A DNA stretch of 64,000 nucleotides from an uncultured Lachnospiraceae bacterium (GTDB lineage Bacteria; Bacillota; Clostridia; Lachnospirales; Lachnospiraceae), in contig CALWBQ010000047.1 in assembly GCA_944376125.1 (NCBI GenBank), positions 25,177 to 89,176 of the forward strand. Reading direction: 5' to 3'. Below are positions 34,866-44,038 of this stretch, in pieces. The notes under the pieces are model-generated. The model was not told where the DNA came from and ran no database searches. It worked only from the letters and a program-made list of their open reading frames with translations. The translations under genes were made by a program, and so were the position numbers. Numbering within the stretch: the stretch's first letter is position 1; every line of letters starts with the position of its first letter.

Positions 34866-36228
34866 GTTTCCCCTCCATTTTTTTCAGCGTCACCATATAT
34901 CCGGTAAAGAAAATCAGTCCCTTTGCGATGCTGGTGACCGTAAAAGCCCACCAGATCCCGTCGATTCCCAAGGCAGTAGCCGACAGAGCCACCGCCACTG
35001 GAAGCCTGGCAGATGTGAAGATAATGCTCAGGATGGAAGACGGGAGCGTCTTCCCCAATCCTGAGAATGCCCCTACCGTAGTGATCTCAATGCACATAAA
35101 CAGTTGGGAATACCCCAGGATCTTCAGGTAATCGATCCCCATGGGGATAATCTCCGGCTCATGGATAAACAATCCGAAGATGGGGCCGGGAAGGGCGATC
35201 AGAAGCCCGCTGCAGAACAGCCCCCAGACGATCATAGTCTTTACCGCCGTCAGATACCCCTGTCTCACCCTGCTGTACCGCCGGGCTCCGTAATTCTGCC
35301 CGATGAAGGAGTTGACTGCAGCGCCGAATCCCTCCGCCGTCATCCAGGAGATAGACTCAATCTGACTCCCCACTCTCTGTACAGCTACACCAGTGTCTCC
35401 CCACCCGGCTACCAGCCTGGTCATGGACATAGAAATCAGACAGTAGATCAATTCCTGAACCGCGGATGGAAGACCGATCCTGGCCATACTTTTAAAATAG
35501 CGGAGCGGTGTCGCAGAAAGCAGTCTGACTTTGTCAAAAATCACGCTGTCCCTCCGCACAGACAGGATAAATACTAATGTTACGATAAACTGCGCTGTCA
35601 CGGTGGCTACTGCCGCCCCTGCTACCCCCATTTCCGGAAAAGGCCCGATCCCGAAAATCATCAGCGGATCCAGGATAATGTTGGCGATCAGCCCCACCAC
35701 GTTGGCCAGAAAAGAAGTTCTGCTGTCCCCCGTCGCCGTCAGAATACCTGTCAGAATCACATTCATATACATAAAGATAATGCAGCCGCAGGTGATTCTC
35801 ATATATTGAACCGCGTCCTCTATGATCTGAGGACTGGTCAGCCCAAAAAAGCCGATCAGGGGCCTCGCAAGGCTAACGGTAATCAGAGCGTAGCATACCG
35901 CCAGGAAAATTCCCAGCTGGATGGCCCCGGCTGCATACCGGGCGGCCTCATCCTGCCGCCCCTCCCCCAGAGAGTGAGCTACCTTTACCTGGCCTCCCAT
36001 TCTGGCAAGCATAACTACGCCCTGGGACAGCCATGTGTACATCCCTGCAGTTCCCACTGAAGCCACCGCCCCGGAGCCCACCAGGCCGATCCAGGCCATA
36101 TCTGTCAGATTGTAGGCCATTTGAACCAGGGCTGTCGCCATAATCGGCACTGCCAGGCCAGTCAGTGAGGTAAAAATCGGTCCATTGAGCAGATCGATAT
36201 TCCTTGTTTTCTGTTTTGACTTTTCCAT
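34840..36228 (-). CDS. MATE-family multidrug efflux transporter
   Basis: A 462-residue, 12-helix membrane protein with the MATE N-half motif (PIMATALVQMAYNLTDMAWIGLVGS, about residues 26-50) and a repeated C-half (AVNSFIGQNYGARRYSRVRQGY). It exports cationic drugs or metabolites using a Na+ or H+ gradient. MEKSKQK is taken as start since GAGG lies 8 bp upstream. The cyclase gene overlaps its 3' end, so the pair is co-expressed. Confidence 0.93.
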   Translation of the reverse strand: MEKSKQKTRNIDLLNGPIFTSLTGLAVPIMATALVQMAYNLTDMAWIGLVGSGAVASVGTAGMYTWLSQGVVMLARMGGQVKVAHSLGEGRQDEAARYAAGAIQLGIFLAVCYALITVSLARPLIGFFGLTSPQIIEDAVQYMRITCGCIIFMYMNVILTGILTATGDSRTSFLANVVGLIANIILDPLMIFGIGPFPEMGVAGAAVATVTAQFIVTLVFILSVRRDSVIFDKVRLLSATPLRYFKSMARIGLPSAVQELIYCLISMSMTRLVAGWGDTGVAVQRVGSQIESISWMTAEGFGAAVNSFIGQNYGARRYSRVRQGYLTAVKTMIVWGLFCSGLLIALPGPIFGLFIHEPEIIPMGIDYLKILGYSQLFMCIEITTVGAFSGLGKTLPSSILSIIFTSARLPVAVALSATALGIDGIWWAFTVTSIAKGLIFFTGYMVTLKKMEGKHGKELALH

Positions 36229-36257
36229 TCTCATTTCCTCATACCGTAATTTTATCC

Positions 36258-36290
36258 GGTCAGCCGGCCGCAAAAATCAGCGGCCGGTTT
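36258..36290 (-). other. Strong hairpin in the MATE leader
   Basis: CCGGCCGC and GCGGCCGG form a perfect GC-rich stem with an A/T loop just upstream of the MATE ribosome site. No T-run follows, so it may hide or stabilise the translation start region. Confidence 0.5.
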
Positions 36291-36299
36291 CCCTATGGA

Positions 36300-36329
36300 A
36301 GAATACCATCCCAAGCCGGATCCCGTCAA
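36300..36329 (-). promoter_or_regulatory. Promoter of the MATE-cyclase operon
   Basis: On the minus strand TTGACG (36324-36329) and TATTCT (36300-36305) are 18 bp apart. Confidence 0.65.
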
Positions 36330-36359
36330 TATCTTTATATCAGTTCTCCGCCAAAGCTA

Positions 36360-36388
36360 TTGCTTTTTCCAGCAAATTATGGTAGCGT
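36360..36388 (+). promoter_or_regulatory. Possible promoter of the GNAT genes
   Basis: TTGCTT (36360-36365) and TAGCGT (36383-36388) are 17 bp apart and 32 bp upstream of the ATG. The -10 is weak. Confidence 0.4.
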
Positions 36389-36420
36389 CAGTGTACAAAC
36401 CAAGAAGGAGGGGAAGTTTT

Positions 36421-37290
36421 ATGGAATACACATTTACAAAACAGGTCAGAGACAATGCTTCCCTGAGGCAGAGCTTTATGGATCTGGCCGCGCAGACCTT
36501 CGGCCTTTCTTTTGAGAACTGGTATCAGGCTGGCTGCTGGTCTGACTCTTACCTTCCCTACAGCTTTGTCTGTCAGGGCAGAATCGTGGCAAACGCTTCC
36601 GTCAGCCTGATGGACTTTTCCTGGCGCGGCAAACAGCGGCTCTACATCCAAATCGGTACGGTAATGACGGATCCGGCCTTCCGCGGCCATGGTCTCTCCA
36701 GGCGCCTTTTGGAAAACATCCTGGAGGATTGGAAGGATCAGTGCAGCGCTGTCTACCTTTTTGCCAACAATACAGTTCTGGACTTTTATCCCAGATTCGG
36801 CTTCGTCCCCCAGAGAGAATACGAATATTCTCTTCCTCTCAGCCCGGTGCCGGGGGACTTTCATCCTCTCTCCGTGGATCAGGAGATGGATCTGCAGATA
36901 TTAAGACGCTGTTATCAAAAGTCCAACCCCTACTCTGCTTTCACCATGGAAGAAAACCTGGGGCTGCTGATGTTCTACTGTATGGATTTCACGAAGCACA
37001 TGGTCTCCTACTCCCCCAGCCTGGATCTGATCTGCATCGGGGAGCAGGAGGGAGATACCTTTTACTGCTATGAGCTTCTGGGAAGCCCCCGCCGTCCCCT
37101 GGCGGAGACTCTTCGGCTGGCAGCGCCCGCCCAGGCCAGGCGCGCAGTTCTGGGATTCACCCCAAGAGAGGCTGCCGGCGGCTCCTTCTCCCCGGTGTCC
37201 CAGGAGGATCTGACGCTCTTCTTCCTAAAAGGCAGTGAAAACCTTTTTGCAGGAGAAAAACTGATTTTCCCGGCGCTCTCCCACGCGTAG
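36421..37290 (+). CDS. GNAT-family N-acetyltransferase, two-domain
   Basis: A 289-residue protein. The N-terminal half has a GNAT core with the acetyl-CoA loop seen in VMTDPAFRGHGLSRRLLENIL (about residues 81-101) and FYPRFGFVP; the C-terminal half (about 150-289) is a second domain without a clear motif, as in several clostridial GNAT proteins. Substrate unknown. The ATG at 36421 follows GGAGGGG; an in-frame upstream extension overlaps the promoter region. A second GNAT gene follows 42 bp downstream. Confidence 0.85.
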   Translation: MEYTFTKQVRDNASLRQSFMDLAAQTFGLSFENWYQAGCWSDSYLPYSFVCQGRIVANASVSLMDFSWRGKQRLYIQIGTVMTDPAFRGHGLSRRLLENILEDWKDQCSAVYLFANNTVLDFYPRFGFVPQREYEYSLPLSPVPGDFHPLSVDQEMDLQILRRCYQKSNPYSAFTMEENLGLLMFYCMDFTKHMVSYSPSLDLICIGEQEGDTFYCYELLGSPRRPLAETLRLAAPAQARRAVLGFTPREAAGGSFSPVSQEDLTLFFLKGSENLFAGEKLIFPALSHA

Positions 37291-37332
37291 GGCGATGCCA
37301 TCTATCATTTATCATCATTCAGGAGGTCTTTT

Positions 37333-37773
37333 ATGATTCGAGAAGCTCGCAGCAGCGATATCCCGGAGATCATGGAACTCTGGCTGAACGCCAATCTCCA
37401 GGCTCATTCTTTTGTGCCGGGTCACTACTGGACAGATCACTATGATCTGGTCAAAAAAATGCTGCCCCAGGCAGAACTGTACGTGCGGGAGGATGAAGAT
37501 TCCGGAAAGATCCTGGGCTTTATCGGACTGGATGGAACTTACATCGCAGGGATCTTTGTCCTGGATCACGCCCGCTCCCAGGGGATCGGCTCCGGACTCA
37601 TCCGCCATGCAAAGTCCCTGAAGAATCGCCTCATCCTGAAGGTCTATGAGAAAAATCAGCGGGCGGTAGCCTTTTACAAAAGGGAAGGCTTCCAGATCCA
37701 GTCTGAAAGCCTTGATAGTGATACTGGCGAGAGGGAATACTGTATGGTGTGGGACGGTCAGCCGCCTGCCTGA
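37333..37773 (+). CDS. GNAT-family N-acetyltransferase
   Basis: A 146-residue single-domain GNAT: IREARSSDIPEIMELW at the N terminus, the acetyl-CoA loop HARSQGIGSGLIRHAKS (about residues 78-94), and the C-terminal YEKNQRAVAFYKREGFQIQSE block. It resembles YjaB/YiaC-type acetyltransferases. AGGAGG precedes the ATG. Its 3' end overlaps the convergent lyase-like gene by 16 bp. Confidence 0.88.
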   Translation: MIREARSSDIPEIMELWLNANLQAHSFVPGHYWTDHYDLVKKMLPQAELYVREDEDSGKILGFIGLDGTYIAGIFVLDHARSQGIGSGLIRHAKSLKNRLILKVYEKNQRAVAFYKREGFQIQSESLDSDTGEREYCMVWDGQPPA

Positions 37774-39545
37774 CGCCTGCCGGAAACTCCCACACTCCAG
37801 CAGACCTTCCCGGCTCCGCCAAAAGAAGGAGCCAGTTTTACTTTGACGGCTTCCACACCGGGCACCAGATTGTAGATGGTCTCTTCCCCGTACGGAAGAG
37901 ACAGATTCCCCTCTGTCACCGTCAGCCTGATATCTGCCCGCCCTTCTATTGTCAGGGAATTTTTTTCCTGCCGGACGCTGCTCCCCGGCGCTTTTACCAG
38001 CGGAACCACGACGCTGGCATGTTCTGGAAGTTCTGCCTGGAAGGCAATCCTGTCATCGGAAAATGTATATCGGATCCGGTACCTGCCCTGGCCCCCTTCC
38101 AGTTTCTTGCGGGCAGCATTTCTCAATTCGCCCTCTGCCTCCAGGACAGCAGGCTCCCTGCCGGCTTCGTACATGCGGCTGGAGTCATCGTAGAGACTGC
38201 TGTAGCCCGTCTTTTCCTCTTCCCCCTCGATCCGGAAGCTGATGCACTCGTGGCGGTCCAGGGTTGGCAGCTGCATATTGGACGGCTCTTTTCTCACATA
38301 TTCATTCATCCCGGAACAGAGGATGGGGCCGTATTCCCTCTGCCACAGCAGAGTCATCATTCCCCCGCCGGCATGCCCCTGACTCAGATCTCCGTACTGC
38401 CAGTCATAGGAGGTGACATCGGCCGTATACTCCGGCCCCTCCGCCCGGTACAGGGCCATATCTCTATAATAATATATCCCCGTCTTCTTCGGCCGCTGCA
38501 CAGGCAGATCTGTGATCCGCTCCTCCAGGCCGTAATCCAGGATTCCTGCCGCTGTCTTTGCGTGAGTGAACGTATGGTGGATGCAGGGAGGCTCCCCCAG
38601 TTCATACTGATAGATTCCTCCGTACAGAAGTCCGTTGTGGGTACATCGCCGCTGCATCCGAAGCATCCGGGATGCCGCCTGACCAAGCTCCTTTTCCCTG
38701 TCGCTGAAAAGCAGATAGCCCAGGGTGCCCCCGTCAGAAGTCCTGCTTCCCCAGTAAGTCCATTTGAAATTTCTGGTTCCAAAGCTGTCGTCAATCCCGC
38801 CGTCATCCAGAATAAATCTCTCATGGCTCTTCAGCATCCATATGACGTTATCCGCCAGCTCCCTGTTTTGTGACAGATATGCGTACTGAGCCAGCACCGG
38901 CAGCGATTCTTCTATATTATATCCCATATCCACCGGACCGCATCCCATAGGGGTTCTGGCCTCAAAGGGGTACCCTTCCCCTAAGAGGATGCCGTCCTCT
39001 GACGCGCACACCAGAACGTCTCTTGCCAGCTTTTCAGCCTTTTTTAAATAGGCCTCTTCCCCTAAAAGATTCCCTGCCATATACATGGCCAGACAGTTGG
39101 CCGCCCGGTAATTGATATTATTCTCTTCCAGCTCTTTAAAATCAAAGAGAAACTGAGCTCCCCTGCGGATCCGCTCTGTAATTCTCTCCCTCCAGCCGGA
39201 CGGCAGGATCTTTCCGTGGCGGGTGACGGCCTCCGCCAGCTGGATAACGGAAAAAACAGTGATCCCCTTCCAGTCTGAGTCAACGTCATTGAGGAAGGAA
39301 CCGTCAGGTTCCGACACATTGGCCTCTGCCCACTCATACAGCAGCAGGGCCGCATCCAGAAACCGCTGCTCCCCCAGATCTGCCATGGCCAGGAAGGGAT
39401 AAAAGGCATCCAGGCACCTGCCGTGAAACCGTCTGCACACCGGGCACCACAGTCCCCCTTTCCCCTCCAGAACACTCCCTTCCCGCACCTGGTATCTCTC
39501 CAGGCCTTCGCACCAGGTCTTTAAAAGTTCTCCGCTGATTCCCAT
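37758..39545 (-). CDS. Putative heparinase-like polysaccharide lyase
   Basis: A 595-residue cytoplasmic-type protein (no signal peptide). Residues 1-390 look like an alpha/alpha toroid (FLDAALLLYEWAEANV, NINYRAANCLAMYMAGNLLGEEAYLKKAEKLA); residues about 400-590 look like a beta-sandwich (GRYRIRYTFSDDRIAFQAEL, VTEGNLSLPYGEETIYNLVPG). This two-part build and the LSQGHAGGGMMTLLW stretch recall heparinase II/III-type lyases, but no diagnostic motif is certain. It is the last gene of the sugar-transport/GH88/DUF2264 operon and overlaps the DUF2264 gene by 25 bp. Absence of a signal suggests it acts on imported oligosaccharides. Family assignment is inference. Confidence 0.6.
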   Translation of the reverse strand: MGISGELLKTWCEGLERYQVREGSVLEGKGGLWCPVCRRFHGRCLDAFYPFLAMADLGEQRFLDAALLLYEWAEANVSEPDGSFLNDVDSDWKGITVFSVIQLAEAVTRHGKILPSGWRERITERIRRGAQFLFDFKELEENNINYRAANCLAMYMAGNLLGEEAYLKKAEKLARDVLVCASEDGILLGEGYPFEARTPMGCGPVDMGYNIEESLPVLAQYAYLSQNRELADNVIWMLKSHERFILDDGGIDDSFGTRNFKWTYWGSRTSDGGTLGYLLFSDREKELGQAASRMLRMQRRCTHNGLLYGGIYQYELGEPPCIHHTFTHAKTAAGILDYGLEERITDLPVQRPKKTGIYYYRDMALYRAEGPEYTADVTSYDWQYGDLSQGHAGGGMMTLLWQREYGPILCSGMNEYVRKEPSNMQLPTLDRHECISFRIEGEEEKTGYSSLYDDSSRMYEAGREPAVLEAEGELRNAARKKLEGGQGRYRIRYTFSDDRIAFQAELPEHASVVVPLVKAPGSSVRQEKNSLTIEGRADIRLTVTEGNLSLPYGEETIYNLVPGVEAVKVKLAPSFGGAGKVCWSVGVSGRRQAGG

Positions 39546-41428
39546 TCTTCGTCCTCCCGCAAAGCCAGTCTGACAGATTCAGGTCTAAATGACAACTCTC
39601 CTTTTTCCTCATCCAGGCTGACGGCAGGCGGCTGCTCCCAGATTTTTTCGCTCTCGGAACTGCCAGCCTCTCCCAGGACAAGGCTGCAGAGCCAGGTGCC
39701 TCCCTCCAGGATTTCCCCTTTTAAGGTGGGAATCACCGTATTGGGATAGAGCAGATTCGTGTTGGGGTGAGCCTCAACCAGAAGTCCCTCTCTCTCACCG
39801 GACAGATTGATGATGCCGCTGCCGCCGATCCGGCAGAAAGCGGCGATGCCTCTCTCCCCGGCCAGGATCCGGACTCTCTCCCCGGCCCCTGCGGCCTCCG
39901 GGGTCTGCTCCGCCCCCTTCGGGAAATATCCCCAGGGGACAGAGTAGGCTCCCTCCGCACCGGTCAGCCGCCTGCCGGATACAATGTGGTGAACCCTTAT
40001 GTGCCAGGGGCTGCAAGGGATCAGCCAGGTGCTGACCGTCACATCGGGCCATGGGCGCCACTGGCTGTAGATCCTGCCGCCATTGATCCGCAGTTTCTCA
40101 CACTTTCTCCGGACCCGGTAGCTGTTATCTCCCTCTTCGCAGAGCGCCAGCATAGAGTCTGCCGCCGCCTGCTCCAGGCCCCAGTCTCCCCCGGGGACGC
40201 TGAAGCCAAAAAGGGTGGAATAAGCAAATTTCTCATACTTTTCCGCCATCCACGTAGGTTCAAAAGCCGCATACTGGCCTGATGTGAGGGCTTGGACATG
40301 GCTTCCCCCCTGGCTCCGCATAAGGATCATATATGGGTGTTTCTGGACGACGGTCTCTCTCAGCTGGGGCAGTTCTTCTTCCCCGGCTGTCCAGAACGGG
40401 TGGCCGTCCGGCAGTGCCAGCACCAGAAACGCCTTCATGGCCCACGCCGGTGAACCGGGACCATTGTAAAACTCTGCCATCTTGAGATTGGGATAGCCGT
40501 ACCCAATGGTCAGGAGATTGTCCTCCGTAAAAATCGGCTTCTGCAGCCACCAGCGAATATTCCGAAAGATGATCCCTCTCATGGTCCCCCAGCTCACCGC
40601 TTCCACTCCGGCATAGGCCATGGCCGACCAGTAGGCGCACATGGCAAAGCGGTACGTCAGGCTCCTGCCAAAAGGCAGGGCTTCTCCCCGGGAGGCAAAC
40701 CAGTAAATAAAATCTTTCCCAAAGCGGGCCGCCCTCTCCCGGAAACGCCCGGCCCTCTCCCGGTCATCCTCTTTCTGGAAAACCGAATACAGCAGGCCGT
40801 AGAAATGCATGGCAAAGGCGATATAGTAATCCCGCTGCCGGGCTTTGCCGTCACTGTACCAGCCATCCCCCAGATAACATTCCTCGATCCTGGTGAGAGC
40901 CTTTTCCATAACCGCCTTGTCGTAGGGCCTCCCCACATGTTTCAGACCGAGATTGACCATGACTGGGAAAAAGAGCCAGTTATTTTTAGCAAGTTCGCAG
41001 GAATTAACCTGACAGAGCCAGGCAGATAGCTGATCCTTCTCTTTCTCAGACAGGGGATCCCATATTTTGTCTTTCTGGAGAATCATAGCGATGCCCAGAG
41101 AGGCCAGCTCCACCTGGCGCTGGTCCCTCTCCTTCAGATCCCCCCAGTACTCCGGGCTCCTGGGATCTGTGCCGTGGATGATTCCCTGTCTGTACTGTTC
41201 CCAGAATTGATCCTGCCTGCTTCCCCCGGCGGTCAGGGGAGCCAGGCCGAAAAGAGGCCTTAGAAAGCTCTCCATCCTTCCGACTCGCTCCCCATACCTG
41301 GCCGACGTCCATCCCAGCCGACATTCTGCTCCTTCCCGGCTCTGAAATTTCAGGACAGCGCCGATCATCTCTACAGCCAACTGCTGCATATCTCTCTTTG
41401 TCTGCATCGAACCTTCCCTTCTCTCCAT
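39521..41428 (-). CDS. DUF2264 domain-containing protein
   Basis: A 635-residue protein without a signal peptide. The N-terminal 350 residues match DUF2264 (ESFLRPLFGLAPL, NNWLFFPVMVNLGLKHVG, YLGDGWYSDG, RDYYIAFAMHFYGLLYS, FGRSLTYRFAMCAYWSA), a probable alpha/alpha toroid seen in polysaccharide-utilisation loci. The C-terminal part is beta-rich. Its enzymatic role is not established to my knowledge; a lyase or hydrolase acting on uronate-containing oligosaccharides is a reasonable guess. GGAGG lies 5 bp before the ATG. It follows the GH88 gene by 13 bp. Confidence 0.82.
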   Translation of the reverse strand: MERREGSMQTKRDMQQLAVEMIGAVLKFQSREGAECRLGWTSARYGERVGRMESFLRPLFGLAPLTAGGSRQDQFWEQYRQGIIHGTDPRSPEYWGDLKERDQRQVELASLGIAMILQKDKIWDPLSEKEKDQLSAWLCQVNSCELAKNNWLFFPVMVNLGLKHVGRPYDKAVMEKALTRIEECYLGDGWYSDGKARQRDYYIAFAMHFYGLLYSVFQKEDDRERAGRFRERAARFGKDFIYWFASRGEALPFGRSLTYRFAMCAYWSAMAYAGVEAVSWGTMRGIIFRNIRWWLQKPIFTEDNLLTIGYGYPNLKMAEFYNGPGSPAWAMKAFLVLALPDGHPFWTAGEEELPQLRETVVQKHPYMILMRSQGGSHVQALTSGQYAAFEPTWMAEKYEKFAYSTLFGFSVPGGDWGLEQAAADSMLALCEEGDNSYRVRRKCEKLRINGGRIYSQWRPWPDVTVSTWLIPCSPWHIRVHHIVSGRRLTGAEGAYSVPWGYFPKGAEQTPEAAGAGERVRILAGERGIAAFCRIGGSGIINLSGEREGLLVEAHPNTNLLYPNTVIPTLKGEILEGGTWLCSLVLGEAGSSESEKIWEQPPAVSLDEEKGELSFRPESVRLALREDEEWESAENF

Positions 41429-41441
41429 CTCTGCCTCCTTC

Positions 41442-42551
41442 TTAAAAGACTTTTAACGGGCTCTGCAGCTTGATCAACGCCTCAAGGAAAAAATAGTCCC
41501 CATATATGATCGGCACATTGACATGGCGGCCGGCGGGATAGCTCACTGTGCCCTGGCGCAGAATCCCCTGCTCCGACCCGGAAAAATCGGCCCAGTTCTC
41601 ATAAAGCCCTTTTAAAATCGCAGCCGCCTGCTCCCTGAAAAACTCCCGGTCGCTCTCTTCTTCTAAAACGCCGGCAAGTTCCAGAAGACCGCTGGCTGCG
41701 CAGGCAGCGGCGGAGGAATCTCTGGCACTGCGCTCCTCTTTTTCCGCCTTGTAGTCCCACCAGGGTACTTTGTCCTCCGGCAGGTGGGACAGAACGAAAT
41801 TGGCAATATTCTTAGCTGCATCCTTGTAGATCTGCCCCCCGGTCTCCCTTCCGGCGATGGCCAGGCCGTATAAAGCCCAGGACTGGCCTCTGGACCAGGC
41901 AGAGTCCGGCCCCTTTCCCTGGCCTCCCAGATTTTCCAGCTTCTCCCCTGTCACCGGGTCGAAGCGCACAATGTGGGGAACCGTGCTGTCCGGCCGCAGA
42001 AAGGCTCTCAGCACTGTGTCTGTATGGGCTTTTGCAATGTGAAAGAATCTGGGATCATCCAGCTCCCCGGACGCCCAGTAGAGCAGCGGAAGATTCATCA
42101 TAGAATCAATGATCGACCATCCCTGGCTTCCCGCCTCTATCTCATCATTCCAGGCCCGCAGGAACCGGCCTGCCAGATTAAAGCGGCCCGCCAGATGGCT
42201 GGCCGCTTTCAGTCCTCTTTGCCGCGACGTTTCATTTCCATCCTCTCTGTAGTGGGCCACCGCGCTGGGAAGCCACATAAACCCCACATCGTGATGCAGG
42301 GTCAGAAAATAGTCCAGAACGCCGTCCATCCCCTCTTCCAGCCGAACGGCCAGTTCCTTTGCCTTTTTCTCTCCGGTTTCCTGGTACAGCAGCCACAGGA
42401 GCCCCGGCCAGAAGCCGGAGGTCCAGAAACCTGGACCTTCGTCATTGTATGCTCCTTCCAGAGAGACATGGGGATAAGAAAATCCGATTTTTTCTATGTT
42501 GTCCGATACCTTTTTCAGGGTTTTCTCCAGGGCTTCTCTCTCCCATCCCAT
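41442..42551 (-). CDS. Unsaturated glucuronyl hydrolase (GH88)
   Basis: A 369-residue (alpha/alpha)6 enzyme that removes the 4,5-unsaturated uronic acid left at the non-reducing end by polysaccharide lyases. With the start MGWERE (AGGAGA site 7 bp upstream), the two catalytic aspartates fall at Asp88 (LHHDVGFMW) and Asp149 (WSIIDSMMN), the same numbers as in the characterised Bacillus sp. GL1 enzyme. Other family blocks: GFWTSGFWPGLLWLLYQ, DSAWSRGQSWALYGLAIAGRE and VNVPIIYGDYFFLEAL. No signal peptide, so it acts in the cytoplasm on imported disaccharides. It lies directly after the transporter genes. Confidence 0.95.
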   Translation of the reverse strand: MGWEREALEKTLKKVSDNIEKIGFSYPHVSLEGAYNDEGPGFWTSGFWPGLLWLLYQETGEKKAKELAVRLEEGMDGVLDYFLTLHHDVGFMWLPSAVAHYREDGNETSRQRGLKAASHLAGRFNLAGRFLRAWNDEIEAGSQGWSIIDSMMNLPLLYWASGELDDPRFFHIAKAHTDTVLRAFLRPDSTVPHIVRFDPVTGEKLENLGGQGKGPDSAWSRGQSWALYGLAIAGRETGGQIYKDAAKNIANFVLSHLPEDKVPWWDYKAEKEERSARDSSAAACAASGLLELAGVLEEESDREFFREQAAAILKGLYENWADFSGSEQGILRQGTVSYPAGRHVNVPIIYGDYFFLEALIKLQSPLKVF

Positions 42552-42584
42552 CTGTCCGTCTCCTCTCAAATTAAGTTATGTGTC

Positions 42585-43988
42585 TTATTTGTTTGCCTCA
42601 ATGATCTCATTGCCCCGGCGCATCATATTGCTGATGGTCTCTTCCAGGCTCTGGCTGCCGAGCAGGTACTTGTCTGTCTCCTCGATCTCCATATCGCTGA
42701 TCTCATTCTGATAGGTAGGCGTGCTCTCAGGATAGCTGTCGATCCACTTCTCATCTTCCATGATAGCGGTCAGAGCGTCCATGTCCACCATATCCTCGAA
42801 GGAAGCCACGATGCGCTTGACACTGTCAGCTCTGTCTACACCCTTTTCATTGGACATGAACATCCCCTTGATATTCACGCCCTCTGTGCTCCAGAATTTC
42901 AGGAAATCAAAGGCCTCCTGGGGATGCTCTGAGGTGCGGGCAATAGAAAATACAGTGGCTTCTGCAGTATTGTAGTGCTCATCATCATCCTCCCACAGCG
43001 GCATCCGCGCAAAGGTGGTGGTAAAGTCATGGGCATATTTTTCATTTCCAATATCGCTGAGCACATAGGTTCCCAGCGGCATCATAGCCACCTTGCCGCT
43101 GAAAAACTGATCCCGGTAGTTCAGGTTCAGGGCTTTAATGTCGGTCTGGGGCGTGGAAGCCTTATCTGTATTTTCCAGATTGTAGCGGAACTCCAGGAAT
43201 CTCGACCAGATGGGATCCTCAAAGGTCAGAGTCCCGTCGTCGTAGAAATAGGGATTCCCCTGCTTCGCCGCATTAATTCCAAACACATTTGCCCCCGAGC
43301 GGAAGAACGACCCGTAGATGGTATCGGCGCCGCTGCCCTGGGTCAGCTTGATGGCGTAATCCCGGTAGTCGTCCCAGGTCCAGTTGAGATCCGGCACCGG
43401 AAGGCCGGCCGCATCCAGCATATCCTTGTTGATCAGCACCAGATTGTTGTATTTCATCTCAGCGGGGATCCCGTATACCTGGTCATCTACCTTTACAACC
43501 ACTTCAAACATATCCTCCGCGGTGGTTCCCTCGGCCTCAAAGAAGCTGTCCAGAGGGAGATAGGCGTTGGATGAGGCCCTGACCGTATAGGACATCAGAG
43601 AGTCTGTCATCACAATGTCCAAGGGCTCCCCTCCCATGATCATAACGTCAACCTTCTGCATATAGTCGGCCGCATTCATATCGCCCAGGTACTCGAATTC
43701 CACGGTCACATTGGGGTTCAGCTCATGGTAGGCATCCGCCACCGCCTGGTTCGCCTCCGCGTGGTTGCTCTGCCAGCTTGCAAAACGCAGGGTGACCGGC
43801 TCTGCAGCCTCCTCTGAGGCGGCGGCTTCCGTGCTCCCGGCCTCCGTGTCTGCCTGGGTTCCCCCGCTCTCCTGAGTCTGGCCGCTCTGCTTCTGGGTTG
43901 TCTCCCCGGTCTGTCCTCCTGAACAGCCGCTGAGAACCGCTGCCGCGGCCAGTGATGCCAACGCCATGGTAAGTGTTTTCTTTTTCAT
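42585..43988 (-). CDS. Sugar ABC transporter substrate-binding lipoprotein (CUT1)
   Basis: A 467-residue receptor with a lipoprotein signal (LASLAAAAVLSGCSGG), a Gln/Thr/Glu/Ala linker (about residues 25-65), and a type-1 sugar-binding fold (TLRFASWQSNHAEANQAVADAYHELNPNVTVEFEY, MGGEPLDIVMTDS, NKDMLDAAGLPVPDLNWTWDDYRDYAIKLTQG). The ATG follows GGAGG. It is placed between the two permeases and the GH88 gene, so its ligand is probably an unsaturated or sulfated uronate-containing oligosaccharide. An ATPase of the MsmX type must be supplied from elsewhere. Confidence 0.93.
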   Translation of the reverse strand: MKKKTLTMALASLAAAAVLSGCSGGQTGETTQKQSGQTQESGGTQADTEAGSTEAAASEEAAEPVTLRFASWQSNHAEANQAVADAYHELNPNVTVEFEYLGDMNAADYMQKVDVMIMGGEPLDIVMTDSLMSYTVRASSNAYLPLDSFFEAEGTTAEDMFEVVVKVDDQVYGIPAEMKYNNLVLINKDMLDAAGLPVPDLNWTWDDYRDYAIKLTQGSGADTIYGSFFRSGANVFGINAAKQGNPYFYDDGTLTFEDPIWSRFLEFRYNLENTDKASTPQTDIKALNLNYRDQFFSGKVAMMPLGTYVLSDIGNEKYAHDFTTTFARMPLWEDDDEHYNTAEATVFSIARTSEHPQEAFDFLKFWSTEGVNIKGMFMSNEKGVDRADSVKRIVASFEDMVDMDALTAIMEDEKWIDSYPESTPTYQNEISDMEIEETDKYLLGSQSLEETISNMMRRGNEIIEANK

Positions 43989-44038
43989 AGAATTTCCTCC
44001 TTGTTTATGTTGTATCATATTAAAATGTTTCACTGTGA

